A DNA stretch of 64,000 nucleotides from SZUA-365 sp049663345 (GTDB lineage Bacteria; Bacteroidota; Ignavibacteria; SZUA-365), in contig JBATDG010000135.1 in NCBI GenBank assembly GCA_049663345.1, positions 1 through 64,000 on the forward strand. Reading direction: 5' to 3'. The position numbers and the translations under genes are program-made. Under the pieces are notes generated by a model. The model was not told where the DNA came from and did not search any database. It saw nothing but the letters and a program-made list of their open reading frames with translations. This document shows positions 17,581 through 26,253 of this stretch, piece after piece. The first letter of the stretch is position 1; the number at the start of each line of letters is the position of its first letter.

Positions 17581-17750
17581 GGCCCACAGGCCGGAGACTC
17601 GCCGTGGCGAGATGCAGAGGGCGCAGAGAAGAGGTTTACCGCAGAGGCGCAGGAGGCGAACAGAAAATTTATTAAAAATCCTCTGTGCGCCTCAAGCGCC
17701 TCTGCGGTAAAAAACTCTGTGCGCCTCTTTTACCTTGCGCGCCTCGTTAT
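17581..17750. repeat. Hairpin repeat island between the two subtilase genes
   Basis: The core is a near-perfect hairpin (17635-17711): TTTACCGCAGAGGCGC pairs exactly with GCGCCTCTGCGGTAAA, and an inner GAGGCGAACAG pairs with CTGTGCGCCTC with one mismatch, around an AT-rich loop. The CTCTGTGCGCCTC unit occurs again just outside the hairpin (17715-17727). Two small hairpins, GGCC-CACA-GGCC (17581-17592) and CTCGCC-GT-GGCGAG (17598-17611), lie before it. No coding potential was seen. Confidence 0.8.
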
Positions 17751-17753
17751 CCT

Positions 17754-20750
17754 CTAGTTGAGAACGACGAGTTTTTGCGTGCTGCTGTGCGTCGGTGTGT
17801 TCAGACGCAGCAGGTAATTGCCGGCAGGGAGTCCGGCAGTGGATACGTTTGCGCTATGGCTTCCGGCTTCGAGCGTGGCATTCAGCACTTCACGTACTTT
17901 CTTGCCGGTCATGTCGTAGACGGCGAGGACGACAGACGAAGACGACGGAAGCTGCAGCTGTGCGACGACATTTCCATCGCGTCCCGAGGCCGCGGGATTC
18001 GGGTAGAGCGGCTGAAGCATCGGGGTCGTAGGAGCAGCGGCTTGCACGTCGTCAACATCCAGCACGAAGTCTCCGTTGTAGCGGAAAATTTCGATTCCGG
18101 CAGCGAAGACTGACGTCACAAAACCATCGTTCCATTCAGTTGCGTCGTTGATGTAATTGAAGCTGCTCGGCGCAGCCTGGACGTTCCAGGTCGCACCCAG
18201 ATCCTCGGAAACAAAAGCGTTCGCGCCCATGAAGAACCACAGACGTTTGCCGCCGCGTTCGAAGATCACCGAACCGGAAGGAGCGGCAATGGTCGAAATC
18301 AGCGACCATGACAATCCGCCGTCAACGGTAAGCGCGAGCGTGTCGGTACCTACGTCAACCTGTTTCGAGAAGCGGGCCACACCCACCATCTCGTCACGGA
18401 AATTCACGTCGACGGCGTTTTTACTCGGGGTTGCGTAGCCCGTCCAGGTGAGACCGCGGTCGGTGGAACGATAGATCTTGCTGTTGTTGGAACCGAACCA
18501 CATGTAATTCCCGACGGCGTCGTAGCTGTTGTTCCAGCCTGCTTCACTTGCAGCAGCGCTCAAAGGCGTGGGAATTGCAGTCCACGTCCCACCGCCGTTG
18601 GCGGTAGTGGCGATTCCCCAGACGTTGTTTTTCGGATCACCCTGCATGATGCCGTTCTGCGAATCAAACATGTGAATCCAGTTGACGAACGCCGTCATGT
18701 TGGAAACGCTTGTAGACGCCCAATTCTGACCGCCGTCGCCCGTACGGAAAATAGCCGCGCTGCCATTGGCAGGACCCGTACCCACGAGCGCACTATTCTC
18801 ATCAATGCCGTCGATGCAATACACGCCGACGCCACTCGGAAAACCGGTGCCGAAGGCAAACAGCCAGGTATCGCCGCCGTCAGTCGAACGCAGCGCGATA
18901 TCCTGAGTAATTACGCCATTCGGTGCGTAGTCGCCGCTGACCCAGATGGTCCAGCGATTGGCATGGTCAATGGAATTGTACGGGTAGAGGAGGTCCACCA
19001 CGGTGTGCCAGCTATTACTGAGATACACCGGCACCCGTACGACTTCGAAATCGACATAGGAGCCGTCGGTGATTTTCAGAATGACCGGGATGTAGCCTTC
19101 GGACTGCGTCACGTCGTCATTGAGGCGGATCTGCATGCTGAGACTCTTGCTCTCCAGGGTCTGGAGCGCGCCAAGCGTGTAGCTCGTGACGTTTGCAGTG
19201 AACGGTGCACCATCGAGTACCAACTCAACGGTCGCGTTGGCAGTGGGAGCGAGTACGTTTTTAAAAGTCACATTGAGGTCGGCAGTCTGGCCGCCTTCGG
19301 TGAGCACGCTTCCATTCGCTGTGCTGACTGAAAAACCATCCACCATCACACCTGGAATGTCGGTCAGGTTTTGATTCATCGCGAGCGCATTGAGCGCGTT
19401 TGCGCGTCCGTAGCGCTTGGCTTCATGCTCGGCGCCGAAGGGATCTGCCGTTACGCGGATCTGCTCAAGCACTTGATCGGGAGTCCAGGTCGGATGCAGT
19501 GCAAAAATCAGCGCGGCGAGTCCCGACATATGCGGTGATGAGAATGATGTGCCGGTCACGGCCTGGTAGCCGAAGCTTCCGCGAGTCGTGAGCACGTTCA
19601 CTCCGGGAGCGCAGACGTGAACCGAGGCGCCATAGGCGGTGGTGGAAGTCGCTCCGCCGTTTTCGTCAATGGAACTGACGCTGAGCACGTGGTTCAGAGA
19701 CGAAGGAAGGAAGGGATCAACGTCGTTATCGATGACGCTGTTTCCGGCGGCGCCGACAACGAGAACGCCTTTCGACCACGCATAGTCAATAACATCCTGA
19801 AGAGTCTGGTTGATCAAACTGTTTGCTCCCCAGCTGCAGTTGACGACACGGCAGCCCATATCCGCTGCGTAGATGATTCCGTCGTAGCCGCTGAAACCGC
19901 CAGCTGCGGCATCGTCCTGAACCTTGATCGGCAGGACCTTGGTGTAGTAGCCGATGCCGGCAATGCCGAGTCCGTTATTGGTGGAGGCGGCTGCGACACC
20001 CGCGCCGTTCGTGCCGTGTCCGTTAAAATCCATAGGATCGTTGTCGGGATTCGGAAGCTGCAATGTGCCGTTGCCGATAAAATCCCAGCCACGCCAGTCA
20101 TCGACATATCCGTTGTTGTCGTCGTCGACGCCATTGGCCTTGAGTTCACCGTTTGTTCCCCACTCGCCCGCATTTTTCGCGATGGCGAGAGAGAGGTCTT
20201 CGTGATTGTAGTTCACGCCGGAATCAACATATCCAATAACAATGGTGGAATCGCCTTTGCTGATGTCCCACGCCTCGGTCATTTTCAGCATGTTGATTGT
20301 CCACTGCGTGCTGAGGCGCGGATCATTCGGAGTATCCTGTGCGCGGAACACAGGTACGGGCTCTGCATATTCGACCGAGGGATCGGCTGCAAGTTCGGCT
20401 GCGAGCTTGCGCGGATCCATCGGAGCCGTGTAATGTATTTTCACGATACGGGCAAGGCTTGCCTCTTCTTTTGATGCAAAGCCTTTTTTCAACGCGAGGG
20501 CCTGATGCATCGGTTTGATCGATGCAGTCAGCACGCGGGTGAGAATGCGGTCGACGCTGCCGATGCCCGTGGCGGCTGTGCCCGGTGCGATCGTGTGGAT
20601 TTCTTTGAATTTGACGAACACCATCCCCTGGACGAAATCGCCAGAGACTGTGACGGCAGGAGTGGCGGGACGCGGACGTTCCTTCGCCACCCCGTCGGTG
20701 CTCATTGCGAAAGCAAGAAGCAAGGCGAGAAGTGGTACTGCAAGACGCAT
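17754..20750 (-). CDS. Secreted S8 subtilisin-like peptidase with T9SS sorting domain (paralogue)
   Basis: It has the same layout as the neighbouring subtilase: signal peptide (MRLAVPLLALLLAFA...), propeptide, S8 domain, BNR-like propeller with STDGGDTW-type units, T9SS sorting domain. Triad: Asp176 (GYVDSG), His245 (NGHGTNGAG), Ser402 (GTSFSSP). Asp/Asn-rich loops (VDDDNNG, NPDNDPMD) suggest calcium sites and are shared with the paralogue. The open frame extends 13 codons upstream to a TTG; the internal ATG is preferred because it begins a normal signal peptide. A repeat-rich spacer separates the two paralogues, so the duplication is not recent enough to be identical. Confidence 0.93.
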   Translation of the reverse strand: MRLAVPLLALLLAFAMSTDGVAKERPRPATPAVTVSGDFVQGMVFVKFKEIHTIAPGTAATGIGSVDRILTRVLTASIKPMHQALALKKGFASKEEASLARIVKIHYTAPMDPRKLAAELAADPSVEYAEPVPVFRAQDTPNDPRLSTQWTINMLKMTEAWDISKGDSTIVIGYVDSGVNYNHEDLSLAIAKNAGEWGTNGELKANGVDDDNNGYVDDWRGWDFIGNGTLQLPNPDNDPMDFNGHGTNGAGVAAASTNNGLGIAGIGYYTKVLPIKVQDDAAAGGFSGYDGIIYAADMGCRVVNCSWGANSLINQTLQDVIDYAWSKGVLVVGAAGNSVIDNDVDPFLPSSLNHVLSVSSIDENGGATSTTAYGASVHVCAPGVNVLTTRGSFGYQAVTGTSFSSPHMSGLAALIFALHPTWTPDQVLEQIRVTADPFGAEHEAKRYGRANALNALAMNQNLTDIPGVMVDGFSVSTANGSVLTEGGQTADLNVTFKNVLAPTANATVELVLDGAPFTANVTSYTLGALQTLESKSLSMQIRLNDDVTQSEGYIPVILKITDGSYVDFEVVRVPVYLSNSWHTVVDLLYPYNSIDHANRWTIWVSGDYAPNGVITQDIALRSTDGGDTWLFAFGTGFPSGVGVYCIDGIDENSALVGTGPANGSAAIFRTGDGGQNWASTSVSNMTAFVNWIHMFDSQNGIMQGDPKNNVWGIATTANGGGTWTAIPTPLSAAASEAGWNNSYDAVGNYMWFGSNNSKIYRSTDRGLTWTGYATPSKNAVDVNFRDEMVGVARFSKQVDVGTDTLALTVDGGLSWSLISTIAAPSGSVIFERGGKRLWFFMGANAFVSEDLGATWNVQAAPSSFNYINDATEWNDGFVTSVFAAGIEIFRYNGDFVLDVDDVQAAAPTTPMLQPLYPNPAASGRDGNVVAQLQLPSSSSVVLAVYDMTGKKVREVLNATLEAGSHSANVSTAGLPAGNYLLRLNTPTHSSTQKLVVLN

Positions 20751-20877
20751 AAATAATTCCGGTATAGTTGTGGAGGAAAATCTGGGCAATGGAAATAATA
20801 TACGACAGGAGAGACTTCGAGGTAAGGGAAAAAAATGGTTTGTGTTTTCACCCCGGATACATTTCCACTTTACGGCA

Positions 20878-20914
20878 CTGCATCCGTATTTTAAAAGGAT
20901 GCAGATCCTTTTTT
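20878..20914 (+). promoter_or_regulatory. Terminator-like hairpin in the leader of the S9 peptidase gene
   Basis: CTGCATCC pairs with GGATGCAG across an 11-base AT-rich loop, followed four bases later by six Ts, ending 16 bases before the start codon. The nearest upstream plus-strand gene ends more than 7 kb away, so it does not end a known transcript; it could act as an attenuator or as a shield against read-through. Confidence 0.5.
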
Positions 20915-20930
20915 CAATACAGGAATTATC

Positions 20931-23048
20931 ATGACCAATCGAACGATATTCACCATCGGGGTGATGCTGCTTTCTCTGATGCTGCCGCTCGCGGCTCAGA
21001 ATCCGCAGAAACCAATCAAGCTTCCGCCCGAAACGCAGAAACGTCTCGATGAGAAAATCCAGTCAGAGAACCGGGAGCAAACCCATCTTATCACTTCCGA
21101 GGAATTGCTCAACCTCAAGCGTGTGTACAGCCCGCAAGTTTCTCCCGACGGCAAGTGGGTGCTGTACGGTGTGACGGTTCCCGACATTCAGGCCAATCGC
21201 AGCAACTCCGATCTGCATCTGGTTTCCATCGATGGAGAAACGCATCGTCAACTGACGACATCGCCTTCCGGGGATTTCGGCGCCGTATGGTCGCCGGACG
21301 GAAAGTCCATCGCCTTTCTTTCCACCCGTGGCGGCAGTCCTCAAATCTACACGATCGCACTCGACGGCGGCGAAGCGGTGAAAGTCTCGGATGTGGAAAA
21401 CGGCGTGAGCAATCTTTCCTGGTCGCCTGACGGAAAAAATTTCGCATTCACTTCCGACGTGAAACTAGATCAAACCGTGGCGGAGAAATATCCTGCCTAC
21501 GATAAAGCCAAAGTGCGTATGTATGATAGCATTCCTGTTCGTCACTGGGATGAATGGAACGATGAAAGCTATATGCATCTTTTCATCATGCCGGTCGGAG
21601 GTGGCGAAGTTCGCGATCTTATGAAAGGGGAACGCTTCGAAACTCCCTTGAAGCCCTTCGGCGGTGCGGAAGAAATCGCATGGTCCCCTGACGGCATGGA
21701 AATCGCCTATACTTCGAAGAAAGTGGACAACTTCGCCGAGAGCACGAATTCGGATGTGTACGTCGTGGATATCGCAACCGGTGCCGCCCGCAACATCACC
21801 GACGGAATGCCGGGCTTCGATCGCGATCCGCTGTATTCTCCGGACGGACGCTACATTGCGTTCCACTCGATGGCCCGTGCCGGCGATGAAGCCGACCGCA
21901 ATCGCCTGATGCTTTTCGATCGTGAGAGCAGCAAGGTGCGGGAGCTTTCCGCAACACTGGATCAGTGGGTGGGAGGAACTCTCTGGGCGCCCGATAGCAA
22001 GTCGCTGTATTTCACTGCGGAAAACGGGGCTACCGTTCAGGTCTACCGCATTAACGTAAGTGACGGCAGCTGGGAAATTCTCACCGGCGGCGTCTACAAC
22101 CATGACGGCGGACTCGATCTCACACCCGACGGCAAGACTCTCGTTTATGGCCGACGCAATTTCAACGCACCTACTGAGATTTTCGCACAGCCTGCCAAAA
22201 AGGACGCGCGTGCGTGGTCCCTTACGCAGGAAAACACGGAAGTGCTTTCGCACATTCGTCCCGTGACAATAGAGGAACGCTGGGTCACCAGTACCGACGG
22301 CAAGAAAGTTCAAACTTGGGTAGTGTATCCGCCGGACTTCGATCCTTCGAAAAAATATCCGCTGATCACCTACTGTCAGGGTGGTCCGCAGTCAACCGTC
22401 AGCCAGTTCTTCAGCTTCGCATGGAATTTCCTTCTCTACGGATCGAAGGGCTACGTTGTCGTAGCGCCGAATCGCCGCGGACTTCCGGGCTTCGGTCAGG
22501 ACTGGAACGATGCGATCAGTCAGGACTGGGGCGGCATGCCGATGCAGGATATTCTCGCCTGCACCGATGTCATGCTCAAGGAACCGTATATCGACCGGAA
22601 TCATATATCCGCCATCGGTGCCAGCGCCGGCGGCTATGCGGCCTTCTGGCTGGCTGGAAATCATCAGGGCCGCTTCAGCAGCTTCGTCTCCCATTGCGGC
22701 GTCTTCAATCTCGAGAGCATGTACGGCGCAACCGAGGAACTTTGGTTCACGAACTGGGAAAATGGCGGACCGTATTGGGATCCGAAGGCAGCCCCGAATT
22801 ACGCCAAACACTCCCCACATAAATATGCGCAGAACTGGGACACTCCTATTCTGATCATCACCGGCGAAAAGGATTTCCGGGTCCCTTATACGCAGAGCCT
22901 CGAAGCGTTCACCGTTGCCCAGGTCAAAGGCATTCCTTCAAAACTCATTGTGTACCCCGAGGAGAATCACTGGGTACTGCATCCGCAGGAGCAGCTGATC
23001 TGGTTTGATGAGTTCTTTGATTTTATCGGGAAGTACGTGAAAAAATAA
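20931..23048 (+). CDS. S9 family prolyl oligopeptidase, secreted
   Basis: A signal peptide (about 1-21, ending PLAAQ) precedes a WD40-like beta-propeller (about 60-420) with recurring WSPDGK units, then an alpha/beta-hydrolase domain. The catalytic triad is Ser565 (GASAGG), Asp648 (GEKDFRVPY) and His680 (ENHWVLHP). The layout matches acylaminoacyl-peptidase/DPP-type S9C enzymes, which cut oligopeptides that fit inside the propeller. It has no T9SS tail, so it probably acts in the periplasm. It is divergent from the subtilase pair. Upstream lies a terminator-like hairpin; downstream is a strong terminator. Confidence 0.93.
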   Translation: MTNRTIFTIGVMLLSLMLPLAAQNPQKPIKLPPETQKRLDEKIQSENREQTHLITSEELLNLKRVYSPQVSPDGKWVLYGVTVPDIQANRSNSDLHLVSIDGETHRQLTTSPSGDFGAVWSPDGKSIAFLSTRGGSPQIYTIALDGGEAVKVSDVENGVSNLSWSPDGKNFAFTSDVKLDQTVAEKYPAYDKAKVRMYDSIPVRHWDEWNDESYMHLFIMPVGGGEVRDLMKGERFETPLKPFGGAEEIAWSPDGMEIAYTSKKVDNFAESTNSDVYVVDIATGAARNITDGMPGFDRDPLYSPDGRYIAFHSMARAGDEADRNRLMLFDRESSKVRELSATLDQWVGGTLWAPDSKSLYFTAENGATVQVYRINVSDGSWEILTGGVYNHDGGLDLTPDGKTLVYGRRNFNAPTEIFAQPAKKDARAWSLTQENTEVLSHIRPVTIEERWVTSTDGKKVQTWVVYPPDFDPSKKYPLITYCQGGPQSTVSQFFSFAWNFLLYGSKGYVVVAPNRRGLPGFGQDWNDAISQDWGGMPMQDILACTDVMLKEPYIDRNHISAIGASAGGYAAFWLAGNHQGRFSSFVSHCGVFNLESMYGATEELWFTNWENGGPYWDPKAAPNYAKHSPHKYAQNWDTPILIITGEKDFRVPYTQSLEAFTVAQVKGIPSKLIVYPEENHWVLHPQEQLIWFDEFFDFIGKYVKK

Positions 23049-23077
23049 ACGCGGGTTTATTTCCTGCGTCTGTAAAA

Positions 23078-23114
23078 ACGGGGCGCCTCAATTCTGAGAC
23101 GCCCCGTTGTTTTT
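23078..23114 (+). terminator. Rho-independent terminator after the S9 peptidase
   Basis: ACGGGGCG pairs with CGCCCCGT (inner CTC/GAG), followed by TGTTTTT. It begins 30 bases after the stop codon. Confidence 0.85.
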
Positions 23115-23149
23115 ATGATCTGCACTGTCCCTCGATACGCGTTGCCCTT

Positions 23150-23186
23150 CCCGTCTCCGTCCCGCTCTGCGGGGCTTCGCCGAGGC
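23150..23186. repeat. GC-rich palindromic repeat, family A (diverged copy)
   Basis: It shares CCGTCCCGC...GCGGGGCTTCG...GAGGC with the two closer copies near 3,921 and 60,976, with several substitutions, including a CTCTGC centre. It lies between a terminator and the stop of the CxxCH protein gene. Confidence 0.6.
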
Positions 23187-23250
23187 AGGCCGGGCACCGC
23201 TACTCGGGAGGACGAACGTGCCATTGGTATTGGGAAAGCGAGGAAATCTT

Positions 23251-23937
23251 CTATTTGATGAGGACCATGCGTTTGACGGCGCTGAAGCTGCCTGCACTGA
23301 GGCGATAGAAATAAGTTCCGGATTCGACAACACGGCCAAGATCGTCACGGCCGTTCCAGCTGCTGCTGTAGCGCCCGGCATCCATGTGCTCATCGGAAAG
23401 CAGCCGCACACGGGAGCCGATGCTATTGAAGATCTCGAGCCGTACCTGTGCTGCTGCCGCGACCTGGAAAATTATAGTCGTCGAGGGATTGAAGGGATTC
23501 GGAAAATTTCCTTCGAGCATGAAGCCAGCAACGTTGCCCGGCAAGGTTCTCACTGAGGTCGTGTTTGGGAAATCAGCGGGGTCGCCGGGATTTGTCACAA
23601 GCGCAGGGTTGCCCGGAGCTGGCTGGCCGCTGGTCCAGTTTCCATTGGGATCCTGAAGCTCCACGCCATTGCTGAAACCATCGCCGTCAGAATCCAGTGC
23701 GGCGAGCGCGGGTCCCCATTGAACCTGCCCGGCAGCGCCGGAACCCGAAAGAAAATTGCGCTCGATCTCTGAGCCGAATGAAGTGCGGGGACCGCCGCCA
23801 GCGGGATTTAAATGACAGTTTGCGCAGGCATCTTTCGTGCCGTTGGGAATCTGCCCCACTCGAAATGCGCGTGCGACGAGAAAGGTCGAGGACGCAATTA
23901 CGAGCAGACCGAAAAACAAAAGTCTTTTTCTATACAT
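23251..23937 (-). CDS. Secreted single-CxxCH protein with T9SS sorting domain
   Basis: After a signal peptide (about 1-24) there is one haem c-type motif, CANCH (Cys38, Cys41, His42), followed by a Gly-rich stretch. Next comes a calcium-loop sequence DSDGDGFSNGVEL of thrombospondin type 3/EF-hand type, then a T9SS sorting domain (NFPNPFNPSTTI, then GTYFYRL). If haem is attached it would be a small surface cytochrome; no distal Met ligand is obvious. The chosen ATG has a CGGAG ribosome site and starts the signal peptide, 12 codons inside the longest frame. Electron transfer is inferred only from the motif. Confidence 0.8.
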   Translation of the reverse strand: MYRKRLLFFGLLVIASSTFLVARAFRVGQIPNGTKDACANCHLNPAGGGPRTSFGSEIERNFLSGSGAAGQVQWGPALAALDSDGDGFSNGVELQDPNGNWTSGQPAPGNPALVTNPGDPADFPNTTSVRTLPGNVAGFMLEGNFPNPFNPSTTIIFQVAAAAQVRLEIFNSIGSRVRLLSDEHMDAGRYSSSWNGRDDLGRVVESGTYFYRLSAGSFSAVKRMVLIK

Positions 23938-24086
23938 CAATAACTCCGGTTCATGACAAAATTGAACCAACATTGTAAACTTGAAATTCTACAATTCAAA
24001 GGAAGTTATTTCTCTCTCCGCCAGGGAACCATGGATGATTGTTTGCAAAACCGGGCGTGTAAGGAATTTGCTGCAGCAGTGCTGCG

Positions 24087-24374
24087 TCAGAGAAAATAAA
24101 GCAGAAGGAAAATTCCGTAGAACATGCAGGTGATCACCAGGCCAACGCCCAGATTTCTCAGAAGCTGAATTCCCGGTCTGGATGCGACAGCGAAGGAATA
24201 GCGTGCGGCTATGCCTCCGGTGAACAGTGCGATGCCCGCATATCCAACAGTAGCTGCCGCAAGCGCGTCGGTATCGCTTAGCAGCGCCAGAGCCGGTCCG
24301 AGAAAAAAGACCAGAATTCCGATTCCGGCACAGAGAGTGTAGAGGAGATGTCCTTCCGAGGCTTGGGTGCTCAT
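24087..24374 (-). CDS. Small three-helix membrane protein, unknown
   Basis: The 95-aa product has three hydrophobic segments (about 11-33, 38-58, 74-95) and no recognised motif. Its ATG overlaps the stop of the upstream membrane protein (ATGA), a typical sign of translational coupling, which is the main evidence that it is real and works with that protein. A longer frame in another phase over the same bases has no hydrophobic pattern and was not accepted. Confidence 0.65.
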   Translation of the reverse strand: MSTQASEGHLLYTLCAGIGILVFFLGPALALLSDTDALAAATVGYAGIALFTGGIAARYSFAVASRPGIQLLRNLGVGLVITCMFYGIFLLLYFL

Positions 24375-25321
24375 TCCTGCGGCTTGTTCTCGACGGAAAC
24401 GTCAACTGGTGCGCCGTCTGGTTGCGCCTCCTGCTCAGCGTCCATTACAGCAGGCTGAGCGGAAACGCTGTCGAATGCCGCGGGATGCTGACGCTTGCGT
24501 TCCTCATCAAGTTTCTTGTAGTCGAGTTCGCTGCCCATCAGGCTGTGCGGAATCAGGTACACCGCCATCATCACCAAGGAGGCGAACAACACGAACCAGC
24601 GGCGAAGGGGCTGGCGCTCAATTGCATCGGGCTTCCAGATTGCTGCCAGAGCAATCGCCCATGCAATAAAAGCGATTAACGTTTTATTGTCTGTGAGATC
24701 CATACCGAAAGGGAAGCCGGTCCAATAAGCACCAAACGCATATTTCTGGACGATGGGGCCGAGGATGAGTCCGCCTATGATGAGAAGTCCCGTTGCCCAT
24801 AGCGCCTGCTTGCGAGGCTTGCCTTTGCGGCGGAAGGATTCGATACCCGCGCGGGTGGAGAGCAGCATGGCGAGAAACATCGCGATAATATGCGGGATGA
24901 GAACGCCCAGAGGCACGGCTCCCTTGAATCGCGTCACCACCGACTCATGCTCGGGAATGCGCATGACATTGTCGCCGTTTTCCAGTTCAACGAAATACTC
25001 AAGTTTGCCGGCAGGAACCTGATGCGGGAGATAGCCGAACAGCGTATCACCTGAGAGAACAAGAGCTTGTCGGGTCCATTCATCATCGGTTTTGTAGCGC
25101 TTGAACACGATTTCACCTCTCACGCTTCGCGAAGGATCAATCAGGGGAACCGGTTGATCGCCGTCGCCGCCGTGGGAACGCGTGAGCGAATAGTGGACTT
25201 CCGCACCGTGAATGGTAAGTGAACCGTCGACCGGATATGTGGGACCCGTCTTCCGCTGATAATAAGCCGAACCAAGAGTGATCAGTAAAGCGAGGACCCA
25301 GAAAAGAATCGAGCGTAGCAT
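24371..25321 (-). CDS. Membrane protein with periplasmic beta domain, unknown
   Basis: An N-terminal helix (about 4-20) is followed by a soluble beta-rich region (about 35-130), then four helices (about 132-150, 165-185, 210-228, 237-257) and a charged Glu/Gln/Pro-rich tail of about 60 residues. No family is recognised. The open frame starts at a TTG two codons upstream; the ATG is preferred. It is translationally coupled to the following small membrane protein, so the pair probably forms one membrane complex. The soluble part would face the periplasm by the positive-inside rule, but this was judged by eye. Confidence 0.7.
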   Translation of the reverse strand: MLRSILFWVLALLITLGSAYYQRKTGPTYPVDGSLTIHGAEVHYSLTRSHGGDGDQPVPLIDPSRSVRGEIVFKRYKTDDEWTRQALVLSGDTLFGYLPHQVPAGKLEYFVELENGDNVMRIPEHESVVTRFKGAVPLGVLIPHIIAMFLAMLLSTRAGIESFRRKGKPRKQALWATGLLIIGGLILGPIVQKYAFGAYWTGFPFGMDLTDNKTLIAFIAWAIALAAIWKPDAIERQPLRRWFVLFASLVMMAVYLIPHSLMGSELDYKKLDEERKRQHPAAFDSVSAQPAVMDAEQEAQPDGAPVDVSVENKPQE

Positions 25322-25465
25322 TGGCAATGTATTGTGCGTGGAACAAGTTTGTAATATCGGATGAAAAGGCAGGGAATTCCAAGACCTGAATAAAGGAAAA
25401 TTCTACACAGGATGGAAATTCAGACAAATGCGGGTATTTTATTGTGACACTCCAGGAGCGAATGT

Positions 25466-26245
25466 ATGCTGCAAGGAAAGGAAGATATCGTAAGAGACTG
25501 GCTGCCCCGCTACACAGGCATGCCGCTCGACGGTTTCGGCAAATGGATTTTACTGACGAATTTTCAATCCTACGTGGACCGCTTCGCGGAAATCCATGGC
25601 ATCGCTGTGTCGGGACGCGGCGGACCAATGACCGCTGCAACAACCGATGATGGCATCACCATTATCAATTATGGAATGGGGAGTCCCAATGCCGCCACGG
25701 TTATGGATCTTCTCACCGTCATTGATCCATCAGGGGTTCTGTTTCTCGGCAAATGCGGCGGGCTGAAAAAATCAACCCAGGTCGGTCATTTCATACTTCC
25801 CACCGCCGCCATTCGCGGCGAAGGCACCGGGAATTCATATATGCCGCCGGAGGTCCCGGCGCTGCCGTCATTCAAACTGCATCAGTTCGTCGCCAACTGC
25901 GTAACGGACCATGGCCATGAATACCGCACGGGTGTGATCTACACGACAAATCGGCGTGTATGGGAATTCGACACGGAGTTCCGCGGATATCTGCGATCTG
26001 TACGCGCCATCGGCATCGATATGGAAACGGCGACGATCTTTATTACCGGGCATGCCAACGGGATTCCCCGCGGAGCGCTGCTGCTCGTCACCGACATCCC
26101 TATGGCAGCTGACGGAATCAAGACGGAAGAAACCGACCGGGAAGTGTCAAGGCGCTTCGGCGATCTGCATTTGCATATCGGAACCGAGGCCATCCGGCAT
26201 GTCCGCGATAGTGGCGAAAAAATCAAGCACTTTCATTTTGAATAG
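25466..26245 (+). CDS. amn: AMP nucleosidase, short form
   Basis: AMP nucleosidase splits AMP into adenine and ribose 5-phosphate. At 259 aa it matches the short form of Bacteroidota, which consists only of the nucleoside-phosphorylase-like domain and lacks the N-terminal regulatory half of the E. coli enzyme. Visible blocks are INYGMGSPNAATV, FLGKCGGL (phosphate-site Gly-rich loop) and GIDMETATIF, the Met-Glu base/ribose site of the family. A CCAGGAG ribosome site precedes the ATG. The metallopeptidase gene starts eight bases after its stop, so the two are probably co-transcribed. Confidence 0.9.
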   Translation: MLQGKEDIVRDWLPRYTGMPLDGFGKWILLTNFQSYVDRFAEIHGIAVSGRGGPMTAATTDDGITIINYGMGSPNAATVMDLLTVIDPSGVLFLGKCGGLKKSTQVGHFILPTAAIRGEGTGNSYMPPEVPALPSFKLHQFVANCVTDHGHEYRTGVIYTTNRRVWEFDTEFRGYLRSVRAIGIDMETATIFITGHANGIPRGALLLVTDIPMAADGIKTEETDREVSRRFGDLHLHIGTEAIRHVRDSGEKIKHFHFE

Positions 26246-26253
26246 GTGACTTC

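Noticed and set aside
19617..20474. 285-codon plus-strand open frame inside the second subtilase
   Set aside because: It is opposite the S8 catalytic domain with an intact triad; codon periodicity belongs to the subtilase.
21465..22313. 282-codon minus-strand open frame inside the S9 peptidase
   Set aside because: It is antisense to a beta-propeller with regular WSPDGK units and lacks any protein-like feature.
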